From the NCBI GenBank assembly GCA_013399305.1, contig VXAI01000065.1, positions 3,198,393 to 3,262,392 of the forward strand: a stretch of DNA of 64,000 nucleotides, given 5' to 3'. The stretch comes from Rostratula benghalensis (lineage: Eukaryota > Chordata > Aves > Charadriiformes > Rostratulidae). The notes below the pieces were generated by a model that did no database searches, was not told the origin of the DNA, and saw nothing but the letters and a program-made list of their open reading frames with translations. A program made the position numbers and the translations under genes. Below, one piece after another: positions 13,598 through 24,400 of this stretch (positions are counted from its first letter, which is position 1; each line of letters begins with the position of its first letter).

Positions 13598-15125
13598 GTG
13601 ATTTTATAAAGAGAGTTAATAGCACTACATTCATGATTGAAATGTCAATTCAAGTACATAACTTCTTAAACAATAATACCAACCAACTGCCATCCGCAAT
13701 GTTCAATAGGCTTCTTCAGAAAACACAAAACAGGTCACAAGATTAAAAAATACACTATCTGGGGTCTATAAGTCTTAACAATTTTATTAATAGTATATGC
13801 ATTTTCCCTAATGAGTAGTGTTATACATAAGATGACAGAAGATATTTACCATTAAAGATTCAATGGAAAGGCAAGTTTGGGGGGTGTAGAATCATGTTTG
13901 AAAAAAGTTTTAGCATAACATTTAAAAGAAAATAAAATTNNNNNNNNNNNNNNNNNNNNNNNNNNNNNNNNNNNNNNNNNNNNNNNNNNNNNNNNNNNNN
14001 NNNNNNNNNNNNNNNNNNNNNNNNNNNNNNNNNNNNNNNNNNNNNNNNNNGTTTTCAACTGCAGTTTTATTGCCTTCATTGAGGTTTTTTATTTGCTTTA
14101 TATAAAGATAAAAATAATAAAAAAAATATGCCCTTGTGAATGCAGTCTGTGCAAAGAAGTCTGACTTCCAGATACTGGATTTACTGTCTTCTGGTTTCAG
14201 TTGCATATTCAGGAAGGGCTAGAATGAAAATCTCACCGCAGGAATCTTTCCCTTTCCTCCTCTCTTGAGAAACGCAGTGTCATAACTGACTGTGTGAAAT
14301 GATGTATGGTGTGAATTGCACTCTGAGCTGCAGAGGAGCTGAGTGCTTTAGAGACATATAACTGGGTAATAATGGAGATTAATGAAGATAGATGCAATAA
14401 AAAAGACTGCTGTTAATAGAAGTATTTTAAAAATGTGCCATCAAACTGAGAAATGAATAGTCTTAGTGTTACAAAAAGAAAAAACGAATTAAGAAAAATT
14501 GAGCAATGCTGAGAAGCAGCTGCCTTTTTTAAAGCACTCGTGATCAAGAAACTGTGGATACTGGTCAGGGAGATACCACATTAGATTGTCTTATCTCTCC
14601 CATTTCCACAGCAGGAAATTAGCAGCATACTGTCAAATGTTTTACCTAGGCTAGTTTTAAATGGATTAAACAATGGATATGGTAAATTCCTGGATATTTT
14701 TCTGCCTGATTTATGTACACCTTAAGCACAAATGTTGAAATTCCAAAAGGTGGTCAATGCCTTGAAGGAATACCTGGATAAAGAGCAATGAATACTGTGT
14801 AAACATGCCTAATGATGAGGCAGGTGATAAAGGAGTGCGAACATGCTAATGCATGAAATCAGACCCTCAAAAATGAATTGAAAATCCAGCAGAGAATGAT
14901 ACTACATTTACAACCTGCACTTCAGAAGGCAGCCCTCATAATGTCTTGATAGAACTTGAATCCTTGTGCAACTGTGTCCTTGGTCTGCAGAAATTAGAAT
15001 CACACCCTTCATACACTTCTGTGAAGAAACAGCAAAATGGGAACTTAATGGATCCACCTGCTTTTATGGATTAGAATAATTGCAGAATAAGTGAAGAAAA
15101 AGGTGACATATTCTATGTATTGAAT
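13598..15125. other. Unique non-coding sequence with an assembly gap
   Basis: Apart from the N run, this is AT-rich sequence without a recognised gene or repeat. The part from about 14330 to 15040 is free of simple repeats and contains homeodomain-like cores such as GATTAATGAAG. It could be constrained non-coding DNA, but that cannot be judged from one sequence. Confidence 0.5.
13940..14050. other. Assembly gap (111 N)
   Basis: This is a run of N of unknown true length. Open frames reported across it on the minus strand are artefacts. Confidence 0.98.
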
Positions 15126-15303
15126 TGTATTGTTTGTGTGGCAAGGTTTTGCTAGTGGGTAGACTACTGGAATGTCTTCTGTGAGAAGATGACAGAAGCT
15201 TCCTCTGTGTCCAATACAGCCAATTCCATCTGGCTCCAGGACAGACCCACCACTGGCCAAGGGTGAGCCCATCAGTAATGATGGTAGTGCCTCTATGATA
15301 ATG

Positions 15304-15311
15304 TATATAAG
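15304..15311 (+). promoter_or_regulatory. LTR TATA box
   Basis: TATATAAG sits in the upstream third of the plus-strand solo LTR, where the U3 promoter of this family has its TATA element. It is intact, so the LTR may keep some promoter activity. Activity is inferred, not shown. Confidence 0.65.
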
Positions 15312-15457
15312 AAGAGCCAAAACCCCCAACACTGTGCAAAAGCAGTTGCTGCCAGAGAGACAAGTGAGAATATGTGAAAGAAAAAGCCCTACAATCACGA
15401 AGGTCAGTGGAGAAAGAGGGTATAGGAGGTACTCTGGGATCCAGAGCAGAGATTCCC

Positions 15458-15580
15458 CTGCAGCCTGTGGTGAAGACCATGGTAAAGCAGGCTGTCCCCC
15501 TGCAGCCCATGGAGGTCAACAGTGGAACAGATGTCTACCTGCAGCCCATGAAGGACCTCACGCTGAAGGAGGTGGGTGCC
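15458..15580 (+). repeat. Internal CTGCAGCC repeat units in the LTR
   Basis: Units starting CTGCAGCC occur at 15458, 15500 and 15539, giving periods of about 42 and 39 bases. They are typical of the middle of this LTR family, where unit number varies between copies. They also produce open frames on both strands that are not genes. Confidence 0.75.
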
Positions 15581-16003
15581 CAAATGAGGCTGTGACCTGG
15601 GGAAAGCCTGCACTGGAGCTGGCTTCTGGTAGGACCTGTGGAGAGAGTAGCCCACGTTAGAGCAGGTTTGTTGGCAGGACCACAACCACCATTGCCTGTC
15701 CCCCTACATCACTGAGAGGGGGGAAGTAGAGAACTCAAGAGTACTGGTAAGCCTATGAGGAAGGGAGGAGTGGAGGGAAGGTATTTTAAGTTTTTTTTAT
15801 TTCTCATTATCCTACTCTGGTTTAATTGGTTATAATTAAAGTAAGTTCCCCAAGTTGAGCCTGTTTTGCCAGTGGTAGCCGTTGCTAAGTGATCTCCCTG
15901 TCCTTAACTTGACCTATGACCCTTTCGTTCTGTTTTCTCTCCCCTGCCCAGCTGCGGAGGGGAGTGATAGACTAGCTTTGGTGGGCACGTGATGTCCACC
16001 ACA

Positions 16004-17049
16004 CCAGTATATGACTTTGTATGAAAAGACCATACCAAAAGCATTAGCATCACTTTTCTTTATGTCCCATCACATTCTCTGTGAAATGGACAAGCAGACC
16101 CTCTCCTATGATATCTTCTCAATAGTAATAAATTTTCCATTTTCAGAACCTTAGTGAAGCCAGCTGGCAAGACTACTGCTAACACAAATATGTTAGCCAC
16201 CTAACATGTTACCTGTGCTGTGGCCCTTCATTTAGCAACATATTTTCAAGAAGAATTGCTTAAAGATAACAGGAATGAGTCTAACTGGCTTAAGATCTAG
16301 AGGTTCCTTTAATTTAGCAGGCCAAAGTAATATGTCGATAACTTTGTAATTATTGAAAAAGACTGTTTACAAGTGCAGAGAAATGATCTGCTTAACTCTT
16401 GTAAAATAAGTGTCATAAAAGTGTCATAACAATACTATTATTTTTTTTTTTTGGTGGAATGGGACTGTGACATTATCTGCATCATTTTTTTATTTTTATA
16501 TTTATTAATCCAGATTTAGAATTCTTTTTTCCTCTGCAATAAATATAACCAGATACCCTTTTTTTCTCCCGCATTTACCTTTGCAGTCTTTATTTTTTTT
16601 TTGCATGAACACACTTAGACAGGCTGATTTATGTTTAATTTGTATAAGACATTCAAGACTAGCTGCTATGAAATGTCTTAAACATGTTTTTTGCTCCCAA
16701 ATGCATAAGTGGAGAAGAAAGAAATTAAATGTATATACAGTATTAGGATTATCGTACATCGTGACTGAGCTGAGCTACCAGGTTTCATCCCAAATAGCTC
16801 TCTGCTGTTTCACCTAGAGTTCTGGATGCTCTTTGAGCCTGCAGGATTTTTTGACTCCTCAATAATGAATGATAAATAATGAATAATAAAAATCAATATT
16901 GATTGATTATTAATTATTGATCCTCAATAATGAATAATAAAAATCCAACATGGTGCAGGTTTTTTTTACTTATTTCACAAGTTGCTTGTCAAATTGTATA
17001 AATCAGTTTAAACAACTGTTTTCTAACTGGTGGCTTTGACTTCTAAGCA
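16004..17049. other. AT-rich spacer between two solo LTRs
   Basis: This holds no retroviral internal sequence that I can recognise. It contains a 12-base T run at 16441-16452 and the AT-rich repeated and palindromic block at 16856-16945. Confidence 0.6.
16856..16945. repeat. AT-rich direct repeat with nested palindrome
   Basis: TCCTCAATAATGAAT occurs at 16856-16870 and again at 16921-16935, and both are followed nearby by AATAATAAAAATC-type sequence. Between them, 16891-16904 is a perfect 14-base palindrome (AATCAATATTGATT), followed by TAATTATTGAT. The block probably grew by local duplication and could form a cruciform or act as an easily melted region. Confidence 0.8.
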
Positions 17050-17266
17050 TGTATCATGGTTCAACTATAGCCAGCAGCTAGCACCACACAGCCACTCACT
17101 CAAACCCCTAGTTAGGATGGGGGAGAGAATCAGAAGAGTAAAAGTGAGAAAAGTTTGTGATAAAGATCAGCCGTCCCCAGGAATGCAGGACTTCATCATG
17201 AATAACTTCATCACAAAAAGACAAACACCATAACTCTGAACATCTCTTCTTCTTTCTTCCCCCAGC

Positions 17267-17290
17267 TTAATATACTGAGCATGATGTCAT
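17267..17290 (-). promoter_or_regulatory. LTR TATA-like box and CRE-like site
   Basis: On the minus strand this reads ATGACATCA and then, some 15 bases downstream, TATATTAA. The family normally has a TGACGTCA (CRE-type) element and a TATATAAAG-like box here. Both are present but each has changed, and the CRE's central CpG has become CA, as expected from methylation decay. Confidence 0.6.
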
Positions 17291-17381
17291 ATGGCATGGA
17301 ATATTTCTTTCATCATTCGGGGTCTTCTGTCCCAACTGTTTCTCCTCCCAACTTCTTGTGTGTGCCCCAGACTACTTGCTC

Positions 17382-17412
17382 TGTGTGTGTGTGTGTGTGC
17401 GTGTGTGTGTGT
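17382..17412. repeat. (GT)n microsatellite inside the LTR
   Basis: About 15 GT units run from 17382 to 17412 with one CG interruption near 17400. The tract lies inside the minus-strand LTR where family members usually carry a short G/T-rich stretch, so it probably expanded after insertion. Confidence 0.93.
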
Positions 17413-17562
17413 ATGAGAAGCTAGAAAGGCCTTGATTGCTTTAGCAATAACCAAAACTACCAGTGGGCTATCACACTATACCCATACAAAATCCAAAACA
17501 CAGCACTATACCAACTGTCAGTAAGAAAGTTAGCTCTATCCCAACTGAAACCATGGCAGCAT

Positions 17563-19547
17563 GGTAAAACCACTGTATATTTTTCAGGTTACAGATCTGT
17601 GTTTCCGAATGGATATGTTCATTCTCAAAGCTGCATGTCAAGAAATTTCTCCAAGAGAGTCAACTTGGCAACATATTCCAAAGTATTGAAAAATATTATA
17701 CAGATTTGTAAAGGTAGCTTACTGTCTTCTTGGGTTACCTAATTACTGATGTACTGCTAAGAAACAACAGAACACTTTAGAGTGGCAATTCCTTACTATC
17801 TCTTAATTTGTCTCATTTTGCAGTGAGTATCAATGTGTCATAATGCTGTTATGTCATACATCAGCCCAAACTTCTTTAAACCCTTAAATTCCTTACATTT
17901 CTGCAAATAAGTGGCTTTGCCTCAGGTGTATATGATACTGTTTGTAGACCTCACTCATGAATCTGTATTGATTTTTTCTGATGGGCAGGAAATAAAGAGT
18001 CAGGAAAAGGAAGCTTTAGAAAGCAATGAGTGGCAGCTGTAAAAAGGTGGTATAGGCTTCCTGTGAATTATCAGCTGATTGCCAAGTTGAATTCCTTAGC
18101 TGAGATGTGTGCTAAGCACTTATTTTGTGAACTAAATACTTTTCATGAGACTAGGTTACCTATATGCTTTACTACCAAGCACTTTAAAGTTATTTTAGAT
18201 TAGTGTGGGTTTATTATTTTTTTGATGTGATACTGGGCTTTATTATAAGCTCTAGTGTACCTGTCCACAAAAATTAAGTAAAATTTTGTGTGGTTAATTG
18301 ATTAATTCTGGGGAGTGAATCTAGCCTTTATATCTAGAAAGAGTATACAGAAAATATTTTTTTGTAAGCTATTAACCATCTTATTAAAAATGAATACTAC
18401 TGTTGGTGAAAAAATTGAAGTAGCTTAATATGACTTGGATTTGGGAAGCATCAGAAAACCTTGATGCATTCAACTCCTGATTCTATTTTGCATTCAACCC
18501 TGTTATTAAATTCCCAGAGTTCAAGAAAAGGGATAGAAATGGATCCTTGTATCTAAATTATTTTCTCCTGAGTTGGATACTTGGGATAAGGTCAACTCTA
18601 ATACATATTAGATCAAGAAGCTTCATACTTCTTCGAGGACTCTGTACACGCGACTTTTTCAAGTTTATCTTCCCTACCCTGACATAAATTGAAGTGGCTT
18701 GCTTATATTAGTGCAGGTATTAATAGTTAAATACTAGTTAAATACATCCCTCTGGTTACTGTGAGAAAAACAGTCTGTCCTCTGCATACCAAGTGATTCT
18801 GAGATAAACAACAATTTTTAATGTTGTTTGCCTAAAAAGCTCACAGGCTGCTTAACAGTGGGTGATTCTTAAGTTTAGGGAACATTGTACACAAGCAGTA
18901 TCATTTGCCCCATATTTCTTTTGTATCTAGTGTTGGTTATACATGAAAAAAACTTTTCCAAGCTAGTTTGGTTCTCCTCGGTATGTGTGTTTTCTCTCAT
19001 GAGTTTCAAACTGTGTCAAACTTGTGGGCTTTGAAGAAGGTTACATGGGCTAACAGTGCCTCTGCAGTGAGCCAAGATCCTCCAAGACTGAGTGAGAGCT
19101 ACATGAGTATTTGGATGACATTTTTTCTTTTCTCTTTCAACCAAAGATAATTACTTCTATGATTTCTCATAATGTTTTCTCCATTTTGCTTATTCAATAG
19201 TGGCAACAGCAGTGGCAGGATTAGTAAAAAGTGTTTTATCTGATTTGAAGGCTCTTAACTCTTTGGTCATGAGATTTGGCAGTAGATTTGTATGTGGTAC
19301 AACAATGTTTGTATACGAGTCACCTACACTATGTGACTGAAAAATGCCCTTTTCTCTGCTTTCTGTTGCTAGCTCATTTATCAGCAGGAGACAGCTTTTT
19401 TGTGTTTGAACATGGAATAGGAATCCTCTGACTTTATAGAAACCTTGTTACACTGATGTATCATTCTGCTCAGTGGTGTGGTGGGATATATTATCAAATT
19501 CCGTCATCTCACTTCCCATGAAATTTTCCTGCATAACTGCTTTTTTT
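17563..19547. other. Unique AT-rich non-coding sequence
   Basis: No gene or mobile element is recognised. A small perfect 11-bp tandem duplication (TAGTTAAATAC) lies at 18724-18745. Confidence 0.55.
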
Positions 19548-19661
19548 CCCTTGCCTTGCCTTCCCTTGCCTTCCCTTGCCTTGCCTTGCCTTCCCTTCTT
19601 TTCCCTTCCCTTCCCTTGCCTTCCCTTGCCTTGCCTTCCCTTGCCTTCCCTTGCCTTCCCT
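19548..19661. repeat. CCTTG/CCCTT-type microsatellite
   Basis: About 110 bases consist of interleaved CCTTG and TTCCC units on the plus strand (GGCAA/GGGAA on the minus strand). Unit order varies. The tract produces lysine/glycine/arginine-rich or proline/leucine-rich open frames on either strand that are artefacts of the repeat. Confidence 0.95.
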
Positions 19662-21410
19662 GTTTCAGGGAAAAGTGTATTTACTGGCCGCTGACACCAT
19701 GTTCTGCACAATGATCTATAGCTGGACCATTTCTTCCAGGTCACTGTATACTGCTCAGTACATCCAAACCTAAAAAAGAGGAAGTGGAAAAAAAAGTGAA
19801 AAAACAATAGCATGCCAACAACATGCCAACAGCACTGCCAATTCTTGTCAGATTTTTTTAAAAAACTTTAATCCTCCAAGGTTTGCCTATAAACTGCCCA
19901 TGAAGCATAGCTGTCACATTGCAGGTTATTCTAATGTTTTGTTTGTTGGTTTAGGGTTTTTTGGCTAGAAATACAGGTGTAGTAACACCATATCACAGAG
20001 TAGCAATGATCACCCTCCATCTTATAAGGTCCCTGGCTTCTAAGGTTTCACTGACAGATTGAATGATATGTTAACAGCAAAAAAGCTGTGATAATTATAA
20101 GTCTTTCTGCTGTCCTTTCTGTTTAAGTCCTAATAGGAGTTTTTTCTCTGCTTATGATTAAAAGATACTTAGTGTGGTGTTTATTACATATTTTTATCTA
20201 GGATAGCTTGAACAGAGACAGCACATGTCAAATACATCTCTATGATTCTGTCATGTCTGCTAATTCTTACCCAAATTCTGTAAGGTTTACCGAGACTGGA
20301 CTTTTCCTTGCCATCTTTTTCTCCAGACAATGTAGAGTATTTGAGATCTATATTCACCTGCAGATAGCATTTGAATTTCTGGAGAAAGAGGAAAGGTTTT
20401 TATATTGGAGCTTGTGGTTTGCCTCTTTGAAATTTCTAACTAGGATTTGGGAGAGCAATCAATGAAATGCCCAACAACTAGTGGAAAGTAGGACTTGCAA
20501 GTTCATTAAACTCATGAGACTCATTAGAAATTGAATTACATTTTTTATTATAGACACACCTGTAAATACATAACATAACCCTAAACACTTTGGCTGAGCC
20601 TGAAACTGCTCTGTGATAACCATGGTTTACATGCACAGAAATAAAAGAAAGTCTGTGCCTCAGGGATCTGACAATCCAAAGTAAATCAGGAAGAAGAATA
20701 TTTATGCAGTGAGTTGAAAGATACCTCCAGGTCAGAAAGCTGAGAAGAGAACTACTGTTTTCCAATTGCTCATCTGCCCATAATGGAGCCTGAAGCATTA
20801 ATGTGATCTAGACAAGTTCCTATAAATAATATGTAAATGAAAATATAAATATATGTGCTCTAAGTTTTTCTATACTTTGGGTTTTTCATTCTTCGTGGTG
20901 CTAGCATCCGTCTGCTGTTACCACTAGAAATAATTTTGGGCTTGTGAAGAGGAAACAAATAGACGTGTTAAGTGGAGTGGTTATGAACTCCTTCAAAAGC
21001 TCAGTAAATTATTGCACTCTCCTAAAAAGTACACTGACTTAAGAGTTATTAGGATTAGTTTGCTTGGATGCTTCTTCATTAATATCCTCTGACCTGTTTT
21101 CTGCCAAAAATCTTAAGGAAGTCTTTTGTCTCCAAACAAGTTCACGAGGTTGAATAGTATATTTCAAATAATATAAGAAGAAAGTGTTGGTATTCTCACC
21201 AGCAGCAATAAATACTGGTGCGGGATTTTTTCCATTTTGTGGTACTTTTTAACATTGTTTTAAAAAGCATACTTGTGTCAAGAAAAAAAAAGATTTTGTT
21301 CTAATAGAAAACTCAAATTTTCATTTTTAATTCTCAGCATAGGTAGACATTTGTTTAATTTGATATTGAATAAAACTATTTGTGAATTGCAGTACACTGC
21401 AGTCTGACTT

Positions 21411-21450
21411 TAACTACACACTAAACATTTTAACTAAACTCTAAACATTT
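21411..21450. repeat. 20-bp tandem duplication
   Basis: TAACTACACACTAAACATTT (21411-21430) is followed directly by TAACTAAACTCTAAACATTT (21431-21450), with two mismatches. It is a local duplication without gene context. Confidence 0.92.
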
Positions 21451-24400
21451 TTTCCTATGAGTGAATAATGGCTATGATATGAAAACAAGTCATGGTTTCT
21501 TCAGTCCACTTTAGAATTTCATTTTGGATTGAACTGAATTGAGTAACCTGCTGAAAGCAAAATAAAATGGTCTTCCTCCTCAAGTCCCTTCTGAATTTTA
21601 TGTTCAGGAAAAAGAATTTTTTAATGCTTCTGTGCCATGTCCTTGTTTCACTTTGTAATTTTATTCTCCCTTGGACTTCAGCAAAACAGCTGAAATTTAA
21701 CTGCAAATCAAATTATGTTGTCTTAAAAGGATAATTAACCAGCAGGATTTCCAACACAGAAACATTACCCTGATAGCAAACAAAAGCTAATGAAAGCACT
21801 TAAAAAAGAGAACATAGTACAACTCAAAAAGTTAAGAAGAAGAGTTCTAACCAGACTGTAAAGAGTGCAAATCCCCTTGGTAAGTCGTAGAGTTCTTGGC
21901 TCTGGTAACCTCCTCTAGGGCTAAAATCTCTACATACATCTTGTTCTGAAAACCTTATCCACATTTAATCTCATCATTTAGGAATACTGTGGATTATATT
22001 ATGAGTCATCTGAGCATCTTAATTAGAATGTACTTTGAATTTTATTAGCTGTAGGGCAATGGATATTTCTGCCTACTCTTTGGTATGCTTTAGCTGCAGG
22101 GAACAAAAGTCAGCGTTTAAAAAACATGGGACATGCAAACTAAACAATAAGTAAAAGTGCTTACAAGTTGCAGGATGTGAAACAATTTTGAAGTGACTGT
22201 TCAGATAGAATAATTTATTTATTCCCAGCTGTCCTACAATATGTTGTACTTTGATTCAAAGCCTGCAACAAGTTGAGACATAGATAAAAGACTTTCATGC
22301 CCTGAACACTCTCCTTTTCCTATTTTATTTTTCTATTTTTTCTCTCTAATTCTTGTCTTGATGTTTTGCAATGTGTTTTAAAAACAGAAGGGTGTATGGC
22401 TACTATAATGAGATGCTGGATGTTGAAGAACACAGGTTTATCTTCTTTTGTTACTTAACGCTACAATTATAATGACCTACAAGTTGTAGTCTGGTAGAGA
22501 ACAGTGTCAGATAATGTTATTTCTCCTTCATATATGTGTTTCTGTATCTTGATCAAACTTTTCATTCCCATAAAAGTAGCGTGCTACTGGGAAACATTTT
22601 TGGTTTTTAAACCCAGAAAACTCAGCCACAATACTTGTTGGACTATTCTCAAAATATCCTCCTCTGTTTCAAAATGTACAATTTAGAAAACTTGTTCTGA
22701 ATCTGAGAGAAGAAATTTCTTTGGTAGCAGAGTACAAAAAGAGAAATATCACTTCTACTTTGCATAAGCAAATGTCTAGTCATATTTGCATGGAAAAAAG
22801 CTACCTGCAGAAAGATAATACAGCTAAAAGTGATGTTCTGGTAAAAAATGAGTAGTCTTTAAGACATGAATTTGCCTCTAAATACATATATAGCTGATAT
22901 TTTCACTGAAGTTTTCCATGTATTACTTGTAGAACGAGGTCTGAGATTTGCTTTTCTCTATTCCTATGTTTTAAATGGAATACAAATGTTAATATAAAAT
23001 GCAACTGTTTTCTATAAGAGGATTCTTTAAATTTGAAAATAGTTTGATGACTGCCTTTTTAAAGTCATGATTTCCAGCATATTATAAATAAATAAACTTT
23101 TCCTTTTGCACTGAATGAACATGCTGCCACAGCTCTTTTTTTAATGCTTTTTATGTCTCGGATTACAACATTAGGCTACACCATGTGAATTGAACTGACT
23201 AGGTTCTTTAGTATGACAGTCCTCCTTCCTTGATGAGAGGTGTGACAGAGTCAAGAAGGCCAGCCTTTGGTTTTTTCCCTTCTGTACCACTTTTTTCCGG
23301 AGGTGGATAAAATAATAACTGAGACCACTCTGAATAACTTCTATTCCTGTGACAGAAGCCTTCTGGGTGACAAGGCCACTTCTGGCCTTAAGAACAAACA
23401 TTTTCAAGCACTTCAGCAAGTTGGGCAAGAATAATCCAGGTTCAGCTATGTCATTAAAACAAAGAAAATCTGTAACGGTTCTTACTGCTTCTGGACACAG
23501 CAACAAAAGTGGGTAAAACACACAGAGCAGGTCCCAGCAGCATCTAGGTGTCCCACAGCTCAGCAAATCCCACAAGCCATAAAAAGAAGAGAAGCCAATG
23601 CATACCTTCATGTTTTTACAAAGCTGGACAGCCTCTGTGCCTCAAGGACACAGCCAAGAGCTGTTATGAGTACCTCTTCACCAGTCTGCAGGGCAGTCAG
23701 TGATCTGAGAGGTCAAATTGGGCACAAAAGGAGATCTCCATTCTTCCCTCTGGATTCCCCTACCTGAAATGTCTACTTGCTCCTGCATTTCAGAAGATTG
23801 ACTAATCAGCAAGTTTTGCCATATCCCAGACTGAGTTTTTAATCTTTCTTCCTGAACTAGTTTCACCTTGTACACAGAAAATACTATCTGACCTTCCCAC
23901 ATTTTACAGAGCTATCTTAATGCAGAATCAGTTTCCCTGTTCCTGCAAAAAGAAATATTTATTCGCTTAATGTAAGGAGGAGCACCTTCAAAAAGGATGA
24001 CACAAAGAGATAATCTTCTGTTCCCCAGTGACCTAATGGGCTATGGTGCCATGTTGGGGTATGGCAACCAGAGTTCAAGTTCCTGCTGTTGATCAAGAAC
24101 AGAGATTCAATGGGTATCCAAACTGGCCTTCCTCAAAACACCCTGTACCTATGCTTGTTCTCCTCTGCCAGATAAAAAGAGATTCTGGGAAAATATCTAG
24201 TTTTAAGAATGCCGCTCAAGTTTTGTAGGAAGACCTTGGGATTAGGAAATTATTAGATATACTTAAATTAGTATATTTGGATGAAATATTGTTTCAAAAG
24301 ACTGCTGTATATTCATGTAGTAAAAAAACCCTGAGAAATATGAGTGGAATCATGAGCCAGAGGTATTAATAAATCTAAATGTAGTTTTTAAATACATTAA

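Larger units (their letters stand above)
15126..16003 (+). mobile_element. Solo LTR of an avian endogenous retrovirus
   Basis: The sequence runs from TGTATTGTTTGTGTGGCAAGG to CCACCACA and matches, in order, a bird LTR family I recognise. The blocks are GGCAAGGTTTTG, a TCTGTGAGAAGATGACAGAAGC-like block, a TATA box, repeated CTGCAGCC units, TTATTTCTCATTATCCTACTCTG near 15800, AAGTTGAGCCTGTTTTGCC, and a terminal GGGGAGTGATAGA...TTTGGTGGGCAC block. That order gives plus orientation. The copy is shorter than the longest versions I recall, apparently from loss of some internal repeat units. No internal proviral genes (gag, pol, env) and no second LTR of this family flank it, so it is a solo LTR. 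I could not find a convincing target-site duplication. The retroviral class (ERVL-like or another) is from memory and unsure. Confidence 0.87.
17050..17562 (-). mobile_element. Solo LTR of an avian ERVK-type retrovirus
   Basis: Read on the minus strand, this matches a very common bird LTR. On the plus strand I see, in order, TCATGGTTCAACTATAGCCAGC, CAGCACC-like and CACACAGCCACTCACTC blocks, GATGGGGGAGAGAATC, AAAAGTGAGAAAA, CCCCCAGCTTAATATACTGAGC with the following ATGATGTCATATGG, AGAAGCTAGAAAGGCCTTGA, and the AGTTAGCTCTATCCCAACTG end. All are reverse complements of family blocks. A (GT)n run has expanded inside. No internal genes or partner LTR occur, so it is a solo LTR. The exact inner boundary near 17562 and the target-site duplication are unclear. 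The ERVK assignment is from memory. Confidence 0.88.

Noticed and set aside
13852..14206. Minus-strand frames spanning the first N run
   Set aside because: They are open only because unknown bases cannot encode a stop.
15295..15660. Open frames on both strands within the first LTR
   Set aside because: They arise from the CTGCAGCC repeat units of the LTR. LTRs of this kind are not coding.
15126..17562. The two LTRs as ends of one provirus
   Set aside because: They belong to different families and lie in opposite orientation, and the 1 kb between them shows no gag, pol or env similarity.
19448..19813. Lysine/glycine-rich minus-strand frame and proline/leucine-rich plus-strand frames
   Set aside because: They are translations of the CCTTG microsatellite.
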